44,012 nucleotides of DNA, taken from assembly GCF_001436395.1 (NCBI RefSeq), contig NZ_AZGJ01000017.1:1-44012 (forward strand), read 5' to 3'. Source of the DNA: Secundilactobacillus malefermentans DSM 5705 = KCTC 3548. Lineage in GTDB: Bacteria > Bacillota > Bacilli > Lactobacillales > Lactobacillaceae. Position numbers and translations under genes: made by a program. Position 1 is the stretch's first letter, and every line of letters begins with the position of its first letter. Below the pieces are notes generated by a model, which did no database searches, was not told where the DNA came from, and saw nothing but the letters and a program-made list of their open reading frames with translations. Positions 15,692-25,144 of this stretch are shown piece by piece.

Positions 15692-16462
15692 TCACACTTT
15701 TCCGATTGTGTCAGCACGTAAGCCACGGCGCAGTGTTTCCAAAGAAGTGACCTCATCATGCGCAACGTTACCGACGTTGATTTGATTGCCGAATCGTAAA
15801 ATTAAAGCGGTTTGCTGAGACTTCAATGGGGCTTCGAACATAATTTGATCGATTCCATTAGCGGCTAACGCATCTAATTCGTCCTCGGCAATTTGACCGT
15901 TTTCATCGTAAATGCCAATGTTCTTACCAGCTTCGCGCGCCTCGATGATGACGTAATTTGAACCATTTGCTAAGTCATCGTTAATTTCGGCAACGCGTTC
16001 TGCTGGACTCATTTCGTGGTCGAGTTCTGGATTCTTTTTACCAACCTCGGAAATGACGTAAAAACCGGCATCTCTCGCTTGTTTTATCAAATGGCGACGG
16101 GTTTCTTTATCAACCGTTGTGGAGCCATCGCTGACCTCGATCCCTTGAAAGCCGAGTAATTCAGCTTCCTCGAAGAAGGCGTCTGCCTGGTTATTTGCGA
16201 CAGCTATTTCGAGGAGCGTGCCACCAGGGTAGGGGATGATGCCGGCTTTGCGGTACCGAGCAGTTTTGGCCTCGATTAAATGCCAGTCCATTGTGGCGGC
16301 AGTTCCCCAACCAAATTTGGCAAAACTGATATAATCGCCTGCCGTGCTAATTAAATCATCAACCGCGTGAAGCCCCATGCCTTTATCAAGCATCATGGTT
16401 TTACGACCATTTTTATTATCTTGGGTTGCGGATGCCGTGTTCAAAAAATCAAATGCTTTCAT
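15692..16462 (-). CDS. Phosphosulfolactate synthase family protein (ComA-like)
   Basis: 256-residue TIM barrel of the ComA/YitD family. Seen: MMLDKGMGLHAVDDLIST, YISFAKFGWGTAA, IIPYPGGTLLEIA, LGFQGIEVSDGSTTV, VISEVGKK and YVIIEAREAG, the ordered strands of the fold with their acidic Mg ligands. The archetype adds sulfite to phosphoenolpyruvate to make phosphosulfolactate, the first step to coenzyme M and, in Bacillus, sulfolactate. Here it is the first gene of a two-gene operon with a histidine phosphatase rather than a ComB phosphatase. Whether a lactobacillus makes sulfolactate is unclear, so the real product is uncertain. Confidence 0.85.
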   Translation of the reverse strand: MKAFDFLNTASATQDNKNGRKTMMLDKGMGLHAVDDLISTAGDYISFAKFGWGTAATMDWHLIEAKTARYRKAGIIPYPGGTLLEIAVANNQADAFFEEAELLGFQGIEVSDGSTTVDKETRRHLIKQARDAGFYVISEVGKKNPELDHEMSPAERVAEINDDLANGSNYVIIEAREAGKNIGIYDENGQIAEDELDALAANGIDQIMFEAPLKSQQTALILRFGNQINVGNVAHDEVTSLETLRRGLRADTIGKV

Positions 16463-16516
16463 TATTTCAGCTCCAAATCGTTTATGTTCTTAAAATACTA
16501 ACCCTTTTTTGGACAA

Positions 16517-16544
16517 ATGTCAGTTTAACCCGGAAAAATGACAT
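16517..16544. promoter_or_regulatory. Inverted repeat in a divergent promoter region
   Basis: ATGTCA and TGACAT, 16 bp apart, between the ComA-like gene and the esterase. This is a possible operator for either gene, but the arms are short and no regulator is adjacent. Confidence 0.25.
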
Positions 16545-16629
16545 CGAATCCTAATGTTTATAGGCTTTAACACCGCAACTAAATGAATTTCTGTGCTAAT
16601 ATGGTGGCGAAGCTGAAGGGGGAATTCCC

Positions 16630-17415
16630 ATGGACAACGTTAAGGTGACCAAAAATATGACCTATGATCAGACTAATAAGCTGCAGTTAGATTATTATGA
16701 ATCAACAGAAAATTCAAGCAAAACGGTTGTGATTGATATTCATGGTGGCGGTTGGTTTCGTGGTGATAAGCAAAAAGATGTTGATTTGGCGACGGCCATT
16801 GCAAAGCTGGGTTATCAAGTGGTCGTTCCCAACTATCGCTTAACACCTGATAACCATTTCCCAGCACCTTTGGAAGACATGGATCAACTAGTAAAATGGT
16901 TGCGGGAAAAGTTTAACAATCCCTCGATTATTGCCGTTGGTTCCTCTGCTGGAGGAAATATGGCGGTTGAGTTAGGAATTAAATACGGATTTCCCAGCAT
17001 CTCATTATCGGGAATCTTGGCGATTGATTCTTGGCTTGAAGGACATGAAGAAGTGGTTGGAAAGCCTGATACAACGCAAGACTTTACCAACGCAGCGAGC
17101 GCAACCATCAATCAAACGGGACATGACGATTCATTTTATAAGTGGTTCTTGATGAACTATTTAAATAATGATATGACGTTAGCTGAAAAAGCGACACCAT
17201 ACCGACGAGTTGGCAGCACTGCTGGCCCCATGATGTTAGTGAATTCGTTAAATGAATTTGTCCCGACTTCAGGCGTTTTCACACTGGCAGAACGACTCGT
17301 GCAGAACAACGTCCCAGTCGAGACCACCTTTTTACCTGGTACGCAGCATGCAAAGGGGTACCTGGAGCAAGTTTGGCCGCAAATTGAATTATTTTTAAAC
17401 AAGTACAGTTTATAA
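16630..17415 (+). CDS. Alpha/beta hydrolase (esterase/lipase, HSL-like)
   Basis: 261 residues. Seen: oxyanion-hole motif DIHGGGWFRGD, the following VVPNYRLTPDNHFPAP, nucleophile elbow AVGSSAGGN (Ser in GxSxG) and the likely catalytic His in GTQHAKGY. These mark the hormone-sensitive-lipase-like carboxylesterases. There is no signal peptide, so it is cytosolic and acts on short acyl or other small esters. The start follows GAAGGGGG. The acidic member of the triad is less clear: the expected segment reads NSLNEFVP. Monocistronic, divergent from the ComA-like operon. Confidence 0.87.
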   Translation: MDNVKVTKNMTYDQTNKLQLDYYESTENSSKTVVIDIHGGGWFRGDKQKDVDLATAIAKLGYQVVVPNYRLTPDNHFPAPLEDMDQLVKWLREKFNNPSIIAVGSSAGGNMAVELGIKYGFPSISLSGILAIDSWLEGHEEVVGKPDTTQDFTNAASATINQTGHDDSFYKWFLMNYLNNDMTLAEKATPYRRVGSTAGPMMLVNSLNEFVPTSGVFTLAERLVQNNVPVETTFLPGTQHAKGYLEQVWPQIELFLNKYSL

Positions 17416-17424
17416 GAATTCTAA

Positions 17425-17453
17425 TGAAAATCTGCACGAAAAAGTCGTATAAT
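17425..17453 (+). promoter_or_regulatory. Likely pepN promoter
   Basis: Consensus -10 TATAAT (17448-17453) with a weak -35-like TGAAAA 17 bp upstream, 34 bp before the pepN start. Confidence 0.5.
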
Positions 17454-17487
17454 GAGATTATTCTAATATTTTTAAAAGGAGAACTTT

Positions 17488-20034
17488 ATGGCTGACACAA
17501 CGCATTTTTATCAATTATTTGAACCGGAACACTATAACGTTTATTTAGACATTAATCGTGAGACAAAGAAGATTACTGGTAAAACAACGATTGCTGGTGA
17601 AGCAAAAGCCGAAAAAATTTCAATTCATCAAAAATATATGAACATTGAATCTATTTTAGCTGATGGCCAAAAAGTTGCTTTTACAACAGATGACAGCGCG
17701 GATGCGATTCGCATTGATTTAGGAAAAACGGGCAACGTGACCTTTACAATCGACTACACAGCTCCGCTAACAGACTCCATGATGGGCATTTATCCATCAT
17801 ATTACGAAGTAAATGGTGAAAAGAAACAATTAATCGGAACCCAATTTGAAACGACTTTCGCGCGTCAAGCGTTTCCTTCAATTGATGAGCCAGAGGCAAA
17901 AGCAACCTTTGACTTAGCTATCAAGTTTGACGAAAAACCTGGCGAAACGATTATTGCCAACATGCCTGAAGTTCGACAAGAAGCTGGCGTGCACTACTTT
18001 GACACGACCGTGAAGATGTCGACCTATTTGGTGGCATTCGCTTTCGGTGATATGCAAAGTAAATTGACGACCACTAAGAGTGGCGTCAAGGTTGGGGTAT
18101 TTGGGACTAAAGCCCACGATGCCAAGGAACTTGATTTTGCCCTTGATATTGCGAAGCGCTCAATTGAATTTTATGAAGACTTCTACCAGACCCCATATCC
18201 ACTACCACATTCATGGCAGTTGGCCTTGCCAGATTTCTCGGCCGGCGCTATGGAAAACTGGGGCTTAGTGACTTATCGAGAAGCTTACTTACTCCTGGAT
18301 CCTGATAATACAGCACTAGATACGAAACAATTAGTGGCGACGGTCATTGCGCATGAACTTGCGCACCAGTGGTTCGGTGATCTTGTGACGATGAAGTGGT
18401 GGGATGACCTTTGGTTAAATGAAAGTTTTGCCAACATGATGGAATATGTCGCAATCGACGCAATCGAACCAGACTGGCACGTTTGGGAAATGTTCCAAAC
18501 GTCAGACGTTCCGGCTGCTTTGCAACGGGATGCGACGGATGGTGTACAGTCGGTCCACGTGAAAGTTGAGAATCCAGCTGAAATTGATTCGTTATTTGAT
18601 AGTGCCATTGTTTATGCCAAAGGAGCGCGGATGCTTGTGATGGTCCGGGCACTGCTTGGCGATGACGCCTTGAGAGCAGGATTGAAGAAGTACTTTGAAT
18701 TGCACCAATATGGTAATGCAACGGGGGCCGATTTATGGAGTGCCCTTGGAACAGCTTCCGATTTGGATGTTGGCGCGATCATGAACTCTTGGTTGGAACA
18801 ACCCGGTTATCCAGTGGTTTCTGCTAGTGTTGTGGATGGTCAATTGACACTTTCGCAACAACAATTTTTCGTTGGAGAAGGCCAAGATACCGGCCGTCAA
18901 TGGCAGATTCCGTTGAACGGAAATTATGATGAAACACCAACCATCATGACTGAAAAGACAATCAAGCTTGGAAACTACGAAGACTTACGCCAATCAAACG
19001 GCAAGCCGTTCCGCTTAAATGTCGGCAACAACTCACACTTTATCGTGAAGTATGACGAGACCTTGCTGAAGGATATCTTTGCCTATAGCGAAATGTTGGA
19101 TGCTATTTCACAACTACAACTATTGCAAGATTTCCGATTATTAGCTGAAAGCGGCAAAATTTCATACGCGTCCGTTGTGCCGATACTGACCCGTTTTGCT
19201 AATCATCCTTCTTCAGTTGTCAACGCAGCCCTTTACCAAGTTGCGGGTAACTTGAAGAAGTTCGTGACGCCAGGATCCGATGAAGAAACGCAACTGCAAG
19301 CGCTGTTTAACAAATTGAGCACCAGACAGGTTACCCGTTTGGGATGGACACCAAAAGCTGGCGAGTCCAACGATGATCAACTGACACGTCCATATGTTTT
19401 GAATGCAGCTTTGTATGCCAAAAATGAAGAAGCAGTTGCTTCAGCACACAAGTTATTCACCGCAAACAAGGCAAGTTTGGCAACGTTACCTGCAGATATT
19501 CGAGTCTTTGTTTTGCGTAACGAAGTCAAGAACTTTGGCAACGACCAATTGTTTGATCAATTAGTAGCTGATTACCGTCAAACGCCGGATGCAAGTTACA
19601 AGGCCGATATTCGTGCAGCGTTGACGAGTACAACCGACGATAACCAAATCGCCAAAATTGTTGATAACTATGAAAATGCCGACCTTATCAAACCTCAAGA
19701 TTTACGAGCTTGGTACCGTGGCGTTTTAGCCAATGATAAGGGCCAACAAGCCGCTTGGGATTGGATTAGAAATGATTGGCAATGGCTGGAAGATACAGTC
19801 GGTGGCGATATGGAATTTGCAACGTTCATCACTGTGACGACGGCTGTATTCCATACACCGGAACGTTTGGCAGAGTTCAAGGCTTTCTTTGAACCTAAGC
19901 TAAATACGCCAGGCTTAACTCGCGAAATCAAGATGGACATCAAGACAATCGAGAGTCGCGTGGCACTGGTTGAAAAGGAAAAAGCTGCAGTAAACGAGGC
20001 AGTTAAAAAAATCGTTTCAACCTGCAATAAATAA
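17488..20034 (+). CDS. pepN: Aminopeptidase N (M1 lysyl aminopeptidase)
   Basis: 848 residues, normal for lactobacillar PepN. Seen: the GAMENW exopeptidase motif at residues 253-258, the zinc site HELAHQWFGD (His289, Glu290, His293) with Glu312 in LNESFAN at the expected HExxH-x18-E spacing, and YAKGARML containing the transition-state Tyr. An ERAP1-like helical C-terminal domain occupies about the last 330 residues. It trims N-terminal residues from peptides in the cytosol, central to casein and peptide use in lactic acid bacteria. There is no signal peptide. It has its own promoter and terminator. Confidence 0.97.
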   Translation: MADTTHFYQLFEPEHYNVYLDINRETKKITGKTTIAGEAKAEKISIHQKYMNIESILADGQKVAFTTDDSADAIRIDLGKTGNVTFTIDYTAPLTDSMMGIYPSYYEVNGEKKQLIGTQFETTFARQAFPSIDEPEAKATFDLAIKFDEKPGETIIANMPEVRQEAGVHYFDTTVKMSTYLVAFAFGDMQSKLTTTKSGVKVGVFGTKAHDAKELDFALDIAKRSIEFYEDFYQTPYPLPHSWQLALPDFSAGAMENWGLVTYREAYLLLDPDNTALDTKQLVATVIAHELAHQWFGDLVTMKWWDDLWLNESFANMMEYVAIDAIEPDWHVWEMFQTSDVPAALQRDATDGVQSVHVKVENPAEIDSLFDSAIVYAKGARMLVMVRALLGDDALRAGLKKYFELHQYGNATGADLWSALGTASDLDVGAIMNSWLEQPGYPVVSASVVDGQLTLSQQQFFVGEGQDTGRQWQIPLNGNYDETPTIMTEKTIKLGNYEDLRQSNGKPFRLNVGNNSHFIVKYDETLLKDIFAYSEMLDAISQLQLLQDFRLLAESGKISYASVVPILTRFANHPSSVVNAALYQVAGNLKKFVTPGSDEETQLQALFNKLSTRQVTRLGWTPKAGESNDDQLTRPYVLNAALYAKNEEAVASAHKLFTANKASLATLPADIRVFVLRNEVKNFGNDQLFDQLVADYRQTPDASYKADIRAALTSTTDDNQIAKIVDNYENADLIKPQDLRAWYRGVLANDKGQQAAWDWIRNDWQWLEDTVGGDMEFATFITVTTAVFHTPERLAEFKAFFEPKLNTPGLTREIKMDIKTIESRVALVEKEKAAVNEAVKKIVSTCNK

Positions 20035-20056
20035 TGAAATAACGATTAAATTAGGT

Positions 20057-20111
20057 TCCCTAATGGTCAGCCGAGATGATGAATCTTTGCTGACGGTTAG
20101 GGGATTTTTTT
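20057..20111 (+). terminator. Terminator after pepN
   Basis: CCCTAATGGTCAGC pairs with GCTGACGGTTAGGG around a 17-base loop, followed by T7. Confidence 0.78.
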
Positions 20112-20178
20112 GTTCCAAATGAGACTCAATTTATTATAGCTGATAATAGTTATTCATCATTATTTTAGTAGATGTTAA

Positions 20179-20207
20179 TTGTTATCCGTGTGGCTAAATG
20201 ATATTCT
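20179..20207 (+). promoter_or_regulatory. Promoter of the first LPXTG protein gene
   Basis: TTGTTA (20179-20184) and TATTCT (20202-20207) with a 17-bp spacer, 61 bp upstream of the start. Confidence 0.5.
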
Positions 20208-20268
20208 ATAAAAAAGATTAACTTTTCATGTGAATCGCACATCAACTTCTTTGGGGGAGGAAATGCAA

Positions 20269-22338
20269 ATGCGACAAAAATGGGGAAATATGACCAAAAT
20301 AGTTCATTACAAGCTACATAAAAGTAGGGGAAAATGGCTACTAATAGGCGTCACATTTTTATCTGTGGCGGTATTTGGTGTGTCGTCAGTTTCTGCGGAT
20401 CAAACTAGTACAGCAGTGGCAGAAGAATCAGTAACAGCGCCTGCACCAACCCAGCAGGAGACTCAGGTAGCACCAGCACCAACTGAACAACAAACTGAGT
20501 CGGCGGCACCAGTTGAAAATCCAGAAGCAGAACCAGTGACTGAGGCACCACAGTCTGAAACGCCTGAGCCGGCAGATTCACCGAGCGATGAAACGCCACC
20601 AGCTGCTTCACAGTCGAATGCCAATCAAACAAAAGTTGCTCAGCGTCAATCGGGTCAGCCTGCCTTTCTTCCTGATGGGCCAGTTGAGCTTCCCGATGTA
20701 GATAGTGAAGGATTACCACTTAATAACGGGTACGTAACGGTTATGACCGACCAAGATTCCGTTACCCGTCAGGTATCGTCCACAATTCATATTACAAATG
20801 AGGATGTATCGTCTATTGATCCAGCTGAAATGGGCAAGCCCGTGTCAATTAAATGGAACGTTGTTGATGAAGATGGAAATCCGGTCACAACATTTACGTT
20901 CCGAGGAGAATATGCGATTGGTAAAACACCGAAAATTCAACCGCTATATTGGAGTAATTTATTTGATCACATGGTAACGTCGCAAGCAGAATTAGTTAAT
21001 TATTGGATTGACGAGGACGAAGCAAAACCGTTTAATGTCGTGAACGCTTATACGACGGATGATTTGAAGCTGTTGCTAACGCCAGATTTAAATTATGATG
21101 GCCTTAAAATGGTGAAGGATGAGGCCACTGATACTTATGTACTGGAGATACGATTACAGATAGTTCCGAATTATCAAAAAACAGTGGTTCACTTTGTTGA
21201 TCGGGCGGGAAACACGATTCGCCCCGATGAAGTACAATGGCTGATTTTTGGTGAAGCTAGTAAGACAACTGATTTCAATATCGAAGGTGCAGATTTATAC
21301 GAAATTCAGACGGATGGGACGCAATATTACCAACCGAATCGAGTTGTATTTGATATTCACAATAAAACGATTACGACTGATGGCTGGGATAATCACTATG
21401 ATTTTACGTTTGATAATTTTCCAATTGAAACTTATTATGTTCAGGGTGCGAGGGGGAATATCACTGAAAGCAACTTGTTCATTAATTTGGATGCTCCAAC
21501 GGAACCCATCGAAACTCGGGCACTCTACGACACGCTTGGAATGACTAGGGCCGAGTTTTATGCAAAGGTGTTGAACGATTGGACCTATGATCTTGATGCT
21601 GTTTGGGGACCAGGGTATGTGGATGATTGGCGAACTGATAATCCTTACCTCACGAGTGAATCCAAAGAAGTAAACACGCAGTATAATGATGCCCTTGCAC
21701 TTTACGCAACCTGGAAGAACATCCATACGTATGAAGTGACGGCAAGGTACGATGTTCATCAAGAGCCAGCGGTGGATGAAGCAACACTGATTGTGCATTA
21801 TGTTGACGACGAAGGAAATTCAATCAAGGCCGATACAATCAAAAATGGGCATATTGGCAATTTGTATCAAGTGACTCCTGAAAAGACGATTGGCAATTAT
21901 ACGTTTAAAGAAGCGCACGGGGCGTTAGCTGGGAAATTGACATCGGCGTTGACTGAAATTACGCTGATTTATACGGCCGTAGATGGCGGAACCACCACCC
22001 CAAACATTCCGGAGACGCCAACAACGCCCGAAACACCGACGACTCCTGAAAATCCGGAAACACCGGTCAACCCAGTTGTGCCAAGCAATCCTGAAGAACC
22101 AGATGGCCCTAGACCAACACCAAGTACGCCAGCAAATCCAGGAACGGTAGCAGAGCCCAAGAATCCTAGTGATTCAAACGGTGAAGAGGCAAAGTTAAAA
22201 CAAAATAATCAGCTCAAAATGACTTCGGCAGCAATACTCCCGCAAACAAATGATAGTCAAACAAATTCATTTACGATGATCGGGGTTCTAATGTTTTTGG
22301 TGGGGTTACTAGGCTTCAGACGGAAAAGAAAAGAGTAG
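20269..22338 (+). CDS. LPXTG-anchored surface protein with MucBP domain
   Basis: 689 residues from the ATG at 20269, 8 bp after GGGGGAGG. Seen: a KxYKxGKxW-type signal peptide (HYKLHKSRGKW, residues 13-23, hydrophobic core to VSSVSA at 43), a Pro/Glu/Gln-rich stretch to about 135, a large unassigned region, two MucBP-like modules (KTVVHFVDRAGNTI and the clearer TLIVHYVDDEGNSI at about 505-570), a PT-rich wall spanner (ETPTTPETPTTPEN) and the sorting signal LPQTND at 657 with a hydrophobic helix and RRKRKE tail. It is exported and covalently anchored by sortase. MucBP domains bind mucin or host glycans; adhesion is likely, the ligand unknown. Confidence 0.9.
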   Translation: MRQKWGNMTKIVHYKLHKSRGKWLLIGVTFLSVAVFGVSSVSADQTSTAVAEESVTAPAPTQQETQVAPAPTEQQTESAAPVENPEAEPVTEAPQSETPEPADSPSDETPPAASQSNANQTKVAQRQSGQPAFLPDGPVELPDVDSEGLPLNNGYVTVMTDQDSVTRQVSSTIHITNEDVSSIDPAEMGKPVSIKWNVVDEDGNPVTTFTFRGEYAIGKTPKIQPLYWSNLFDHMVTSQAELVNYWIDEDEAKPFNVVNAYTTDDLKLLLTPDLNYDGLKMVKDEATDTYVLEIRLQIVPNYQKTVVHFVDRAGNTIRPDEVQWLIFGEASKTTDFNIEGADLYEIQTDGTQYYQPNRVVFDIHNKTITTDGWDNHYDFTFDNFPIETYYVQGARGNITESNLFINLDAPTEPIETRALYDTLGMTRAEFYAKVLNDWTYDLDAVWGPGYVDDWRTDNPYLTSESKEVNTQYNDALALYATWKNIHTYEVTARYDVHQEPAVDEATLIVHYVDDEGNSIKADTIKNGHIGNLYQVTPEKTIGNYTFKEAHGALAGKLTSALTEITLIYTAVDGGTTTPNIPETPTTPETPTTPENPETPVNPVVPSNPEEPDGPRPTPSTPANPGTVAEPKNPSDSNGEEAKLKQNNQLKMTSAAILPQTNDSQTNSFTMIGVLMFLVGLLGFRRKRKE

Positions 22339-22353
22339 CTATTTATAGATAGT

Positions 22354-22387
22354 TAAAACACCTTCATAACGAAGGTGTTTTATTTTT
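22354..22387 (+). terminator. Terminator after the first LPXTG gene
   Basis: AAAACACCTT pairs with AAGGTGTTTT around a short loop, followed by ATTTTT. Confidence 0.82.
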
Positions 22388-22520
22388 GAGGTATATAAAC
22401 TTGTAAGCGCAAACGTGATTTTTAAATTGTAATCAAATACACACAATTCTCAGTATAATATAAGTGATTTTATGAACATATTTGGTATAATTGAAGTTGT
22501 AAAACTAGGGGGAATAAAAA

Positions 22521-25084
22521 ATGAATATTTGGGATAAGAAAACGCATTTCAAAATGTATAAATCCAAAAAGGGTTGGATTATAGCAGGGGTAACGCTTTT
22601 TCTGCTGGTGTTTTAGGATTATCAACGCAGGCAAATAGTGCCAGCGCGGCAACCGATGATACAGGAACAGGTACACCTCAAACGGAGGCTGCTCCGGCAA
22701 GCACGAGTAATGATTTGAGTGCGAAAGAAGCAGTGTTAACAGGAACTGATTCAGGAAAAGACACACCTGCTACCACAGCACCTGCCACTGATGAGGGTAC
22801 CAATGTCGGTACAGGTACTGAAGGTGCCGCTCAAACACCAGCAGCTGATGAAACAGGATCAAACGCAGCTGGTCAGAAGCTTGAAAATGAAGCACCAGGG
22901 GCGGATGCAGACCAAACTGCCGTCAAGACAGATAATGAGGCTACTGAGACAGATAAGCCAGAAACTCCTGCACCAAACGTACCGGTTTCAGATATTAAGT
23001 CAAAAGATACTGCAGACAATGAACAAACTAACAGCAATGATACTTTAGTAAAAGAAACGAATTTACCGAAATCAAGTAAAATGGCAACACAGATGTTCGA
23101 TGAAACGGCAGTAGATGATACAACAGGAGTAAATGCTACAACTGATGTCCTAACTCCAGATTCCGACTTTAATTTTAGGGAAAGCGACGGAGAAATAACT
23201 ATCTGGGGGTATACAGGAACGGCAACAAACATCGTTATTCCTGACACAATTAACGGAATGGATGTCACTATGATTGGTACAGGTGCTTTTGCAAATCAAA
23301 CAACACTCCAAAGTGTTATCTTACCAAAGCATCTAAAGGAAATTGGGATGACTGCTTTTTATAACACACCTAACCTTACGAGTATCGTTATTCCTGATAG
23401 TGTCACTACAATTGATACTAGCGCTTTTGCTCAAACTGGATTATCAGCAAACCAAGGATTAAAGACCATTACCTTTGGTACAGGATTAACCTCAATTGGG
23501 AATTCTGCTTTTGCTAATAACCAACTTACTAATGACCTGAGTCAGGGGGAGACTTTCAACATTCCGGCGAGTGTAACGACTATTGACAACTATGCATTTG
23601 CCAACAATCAACTAACGGGTGTTGTGGTAGAAGGTACGCCAGCTAATTCGACAGCTTTTGGCAACGGAATTTTTGCAAATAATGGCTTAATGGAACTGAT
23701 AGCGCCAGTTGCTCTTTATGGTAATAAGCAAAAACCTGGAATTTTTAATATGCCTGTTAATGGTCCTATAAACTTAGAGAATAATATTAGCTACGTCTAT
23801 ATTGGTGCAAATGTACAATTTGGAGAGGTTACCGATATTTCAGATGGTGTTACCTTCAGCAATAATAACTTTAAATTGCCTATGAATGCAGACGGAACAA
23901 CAATTCCAGCGTTTAATTTTACTGTTACTTATTCGGATGAAAATGGTATGCAATTTCAAAGAACGGATTATGTTGAGTTATACAATATTGTGGCCCATGA
24001 TTCCACTCTCTACGTTGGACAAACTTGGAATCCAAGTAGTAACCTAGACAGCACAACGCAAGGCTATTATGCAAACTACGATGAAAATGGAGCTCCCGCT
24101 AATTCTACTCAAGCAAATATTAGTGTTAGTTACTTACCAGCTGCCGTTGATACTAGTACTCCTGGAGTTACCCGAGTTATTTACTACTATGGCGCTCAAT
24201 ATACACCGATTAATGTCACAGTTTTGGCCAACCAAAGTACAATCACCGGTCAAGACCAAACAGGACATGTCGGTGATCCTGTTCCAGATGCTTCTAACTT
24301 TGTTGACAAACTCACGGATCCTGATGGTAATCTAGTTGATAATTCTGAGGTTACGGCTGATACAATAGCTGTTGATAATTCCACAGTTGGCGATTATCCT
24401 GTTACCCTAAGTTACACCGATAAAGTCGGCGTAGTTCATACAACTACGGTAACTTACCATGTGGTTGCCAATCAAAGTACCTTAGTCGTCCACGACGTCA
24501 CCAATACCGCTGGCGATTCCCATGCCACAGCACCTGACTTTGTTACCAGTGCTACTGACTCAGATGGTAAAGATGTCAGCCAATCAGCCACATCTACTTT
24601 TGAGGGTGTTGATTGGAATACACCAGGTGACTACCAAGTTACAATTACAGTTGGTGGCATTTCGCAAACAGCCATTTTACACATTGTAGCCTCAACTAGT
24701 GGTGGCGGGGCGGTAACCCCACCAGCTGAGCCAGGAACACCAGAAACTCCGACAACTCCTGAAACCCCAACGACGCCAGAAGTTCCAGAGACGCCAACGG
24801 AACCAGAAACTCCAGTATTGCCTGGAGAACCTAATCCAGGAATTTCGGATCCAACAAATGAACCTGGAGCTACTGAAACAAAGACAACGGAAAAATCGGC
24901 TTCAAGTCACTACGCAATGAAGCTGCAAACAAAATATACAACTAAACATGAACAAGCATCATCAGAAACAAACCTCCCACAAACAAATGACTCAACATCA
25001 AATAAACTAGTGAGTGTCGGGTTGAGTATGATGATTGGTCTATTAGGCTTAATTGGATTTAAGAAACGTTCCAAAGAAGAATAG
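22521..25084 (+). CDS. LPXTG-anchored BspA-like leucine-rich surface protein, frameshifted in signal peptide
   Basis: The true start ATG at 22521 follows AGGGGGAA and reads a KxYKxGKxW signal (HFKMYKSKKGW), then stops at 22614. The other frame, open to 25084, continues the signal core as SAGVLGLSTQANSASA. One T added to the five-T run at 22597-22601 restores an 854-residue protein. Regions: Ala/Thr/Glu-rich linker, BspA-like LRR_5 repeats (IVIPDSVTTIDTSAFAQ, NIPASVTTIDNYAFANNQ), two Ig-like modules (each starting VLANQST or VVANQST), a PT-rich spacer and the anchor LPQTND. As sequenced, the protein would not be exported. It may be phase-variable, a young pseudogene or a base-calling error. 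Confidence 0.83.
22597..22601 (+). repeat. Five-T tract at the frameshift site
   Basis: ACGC followed by five T. Six T would join the two halves of the signal peptide in frame (TLFSAGVLG). This is the exact location of the apparent one-base loss. Confidence 0.7.
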
Positions 25085-25089
25085 AAATC

Positions 25090-25136
25090 AAAAAATCCTT
25101 AATGTCAGAATTTAATTTCTGGTGTTAAGGATTTTT
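25090..25136. terminator. Bidirectional terminator after the second LPXTG gene
   Basis: AAAAATCCTTAATGTCAG pairs with CTGGTGTTAAGGATTTTT around an AT loop; genes converge here. Confidence 0.82.
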
Positions 25137-25144
25137 GCGTCTAG

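Noticed and set aside
18285-18721. Overlapping minus-strand open frames inside pepN
   Set aside because: They lie antisense to the conserved zinc-site region of pepN and have no ribosome site or family resemblance.
21295-21798. 167-codon minus-strand frame inside the first LPXTG gene
   Set aside because: Antisense to a surface protein with clear signal and anchor; no start signals of its own.
21990-22160. Short regular repeats resembling a CRISPR array
   Set aside because: They are codon-phased Pro/Thr/Glu repeats of a wall-spanning region, without constant repeats or unique spacers.
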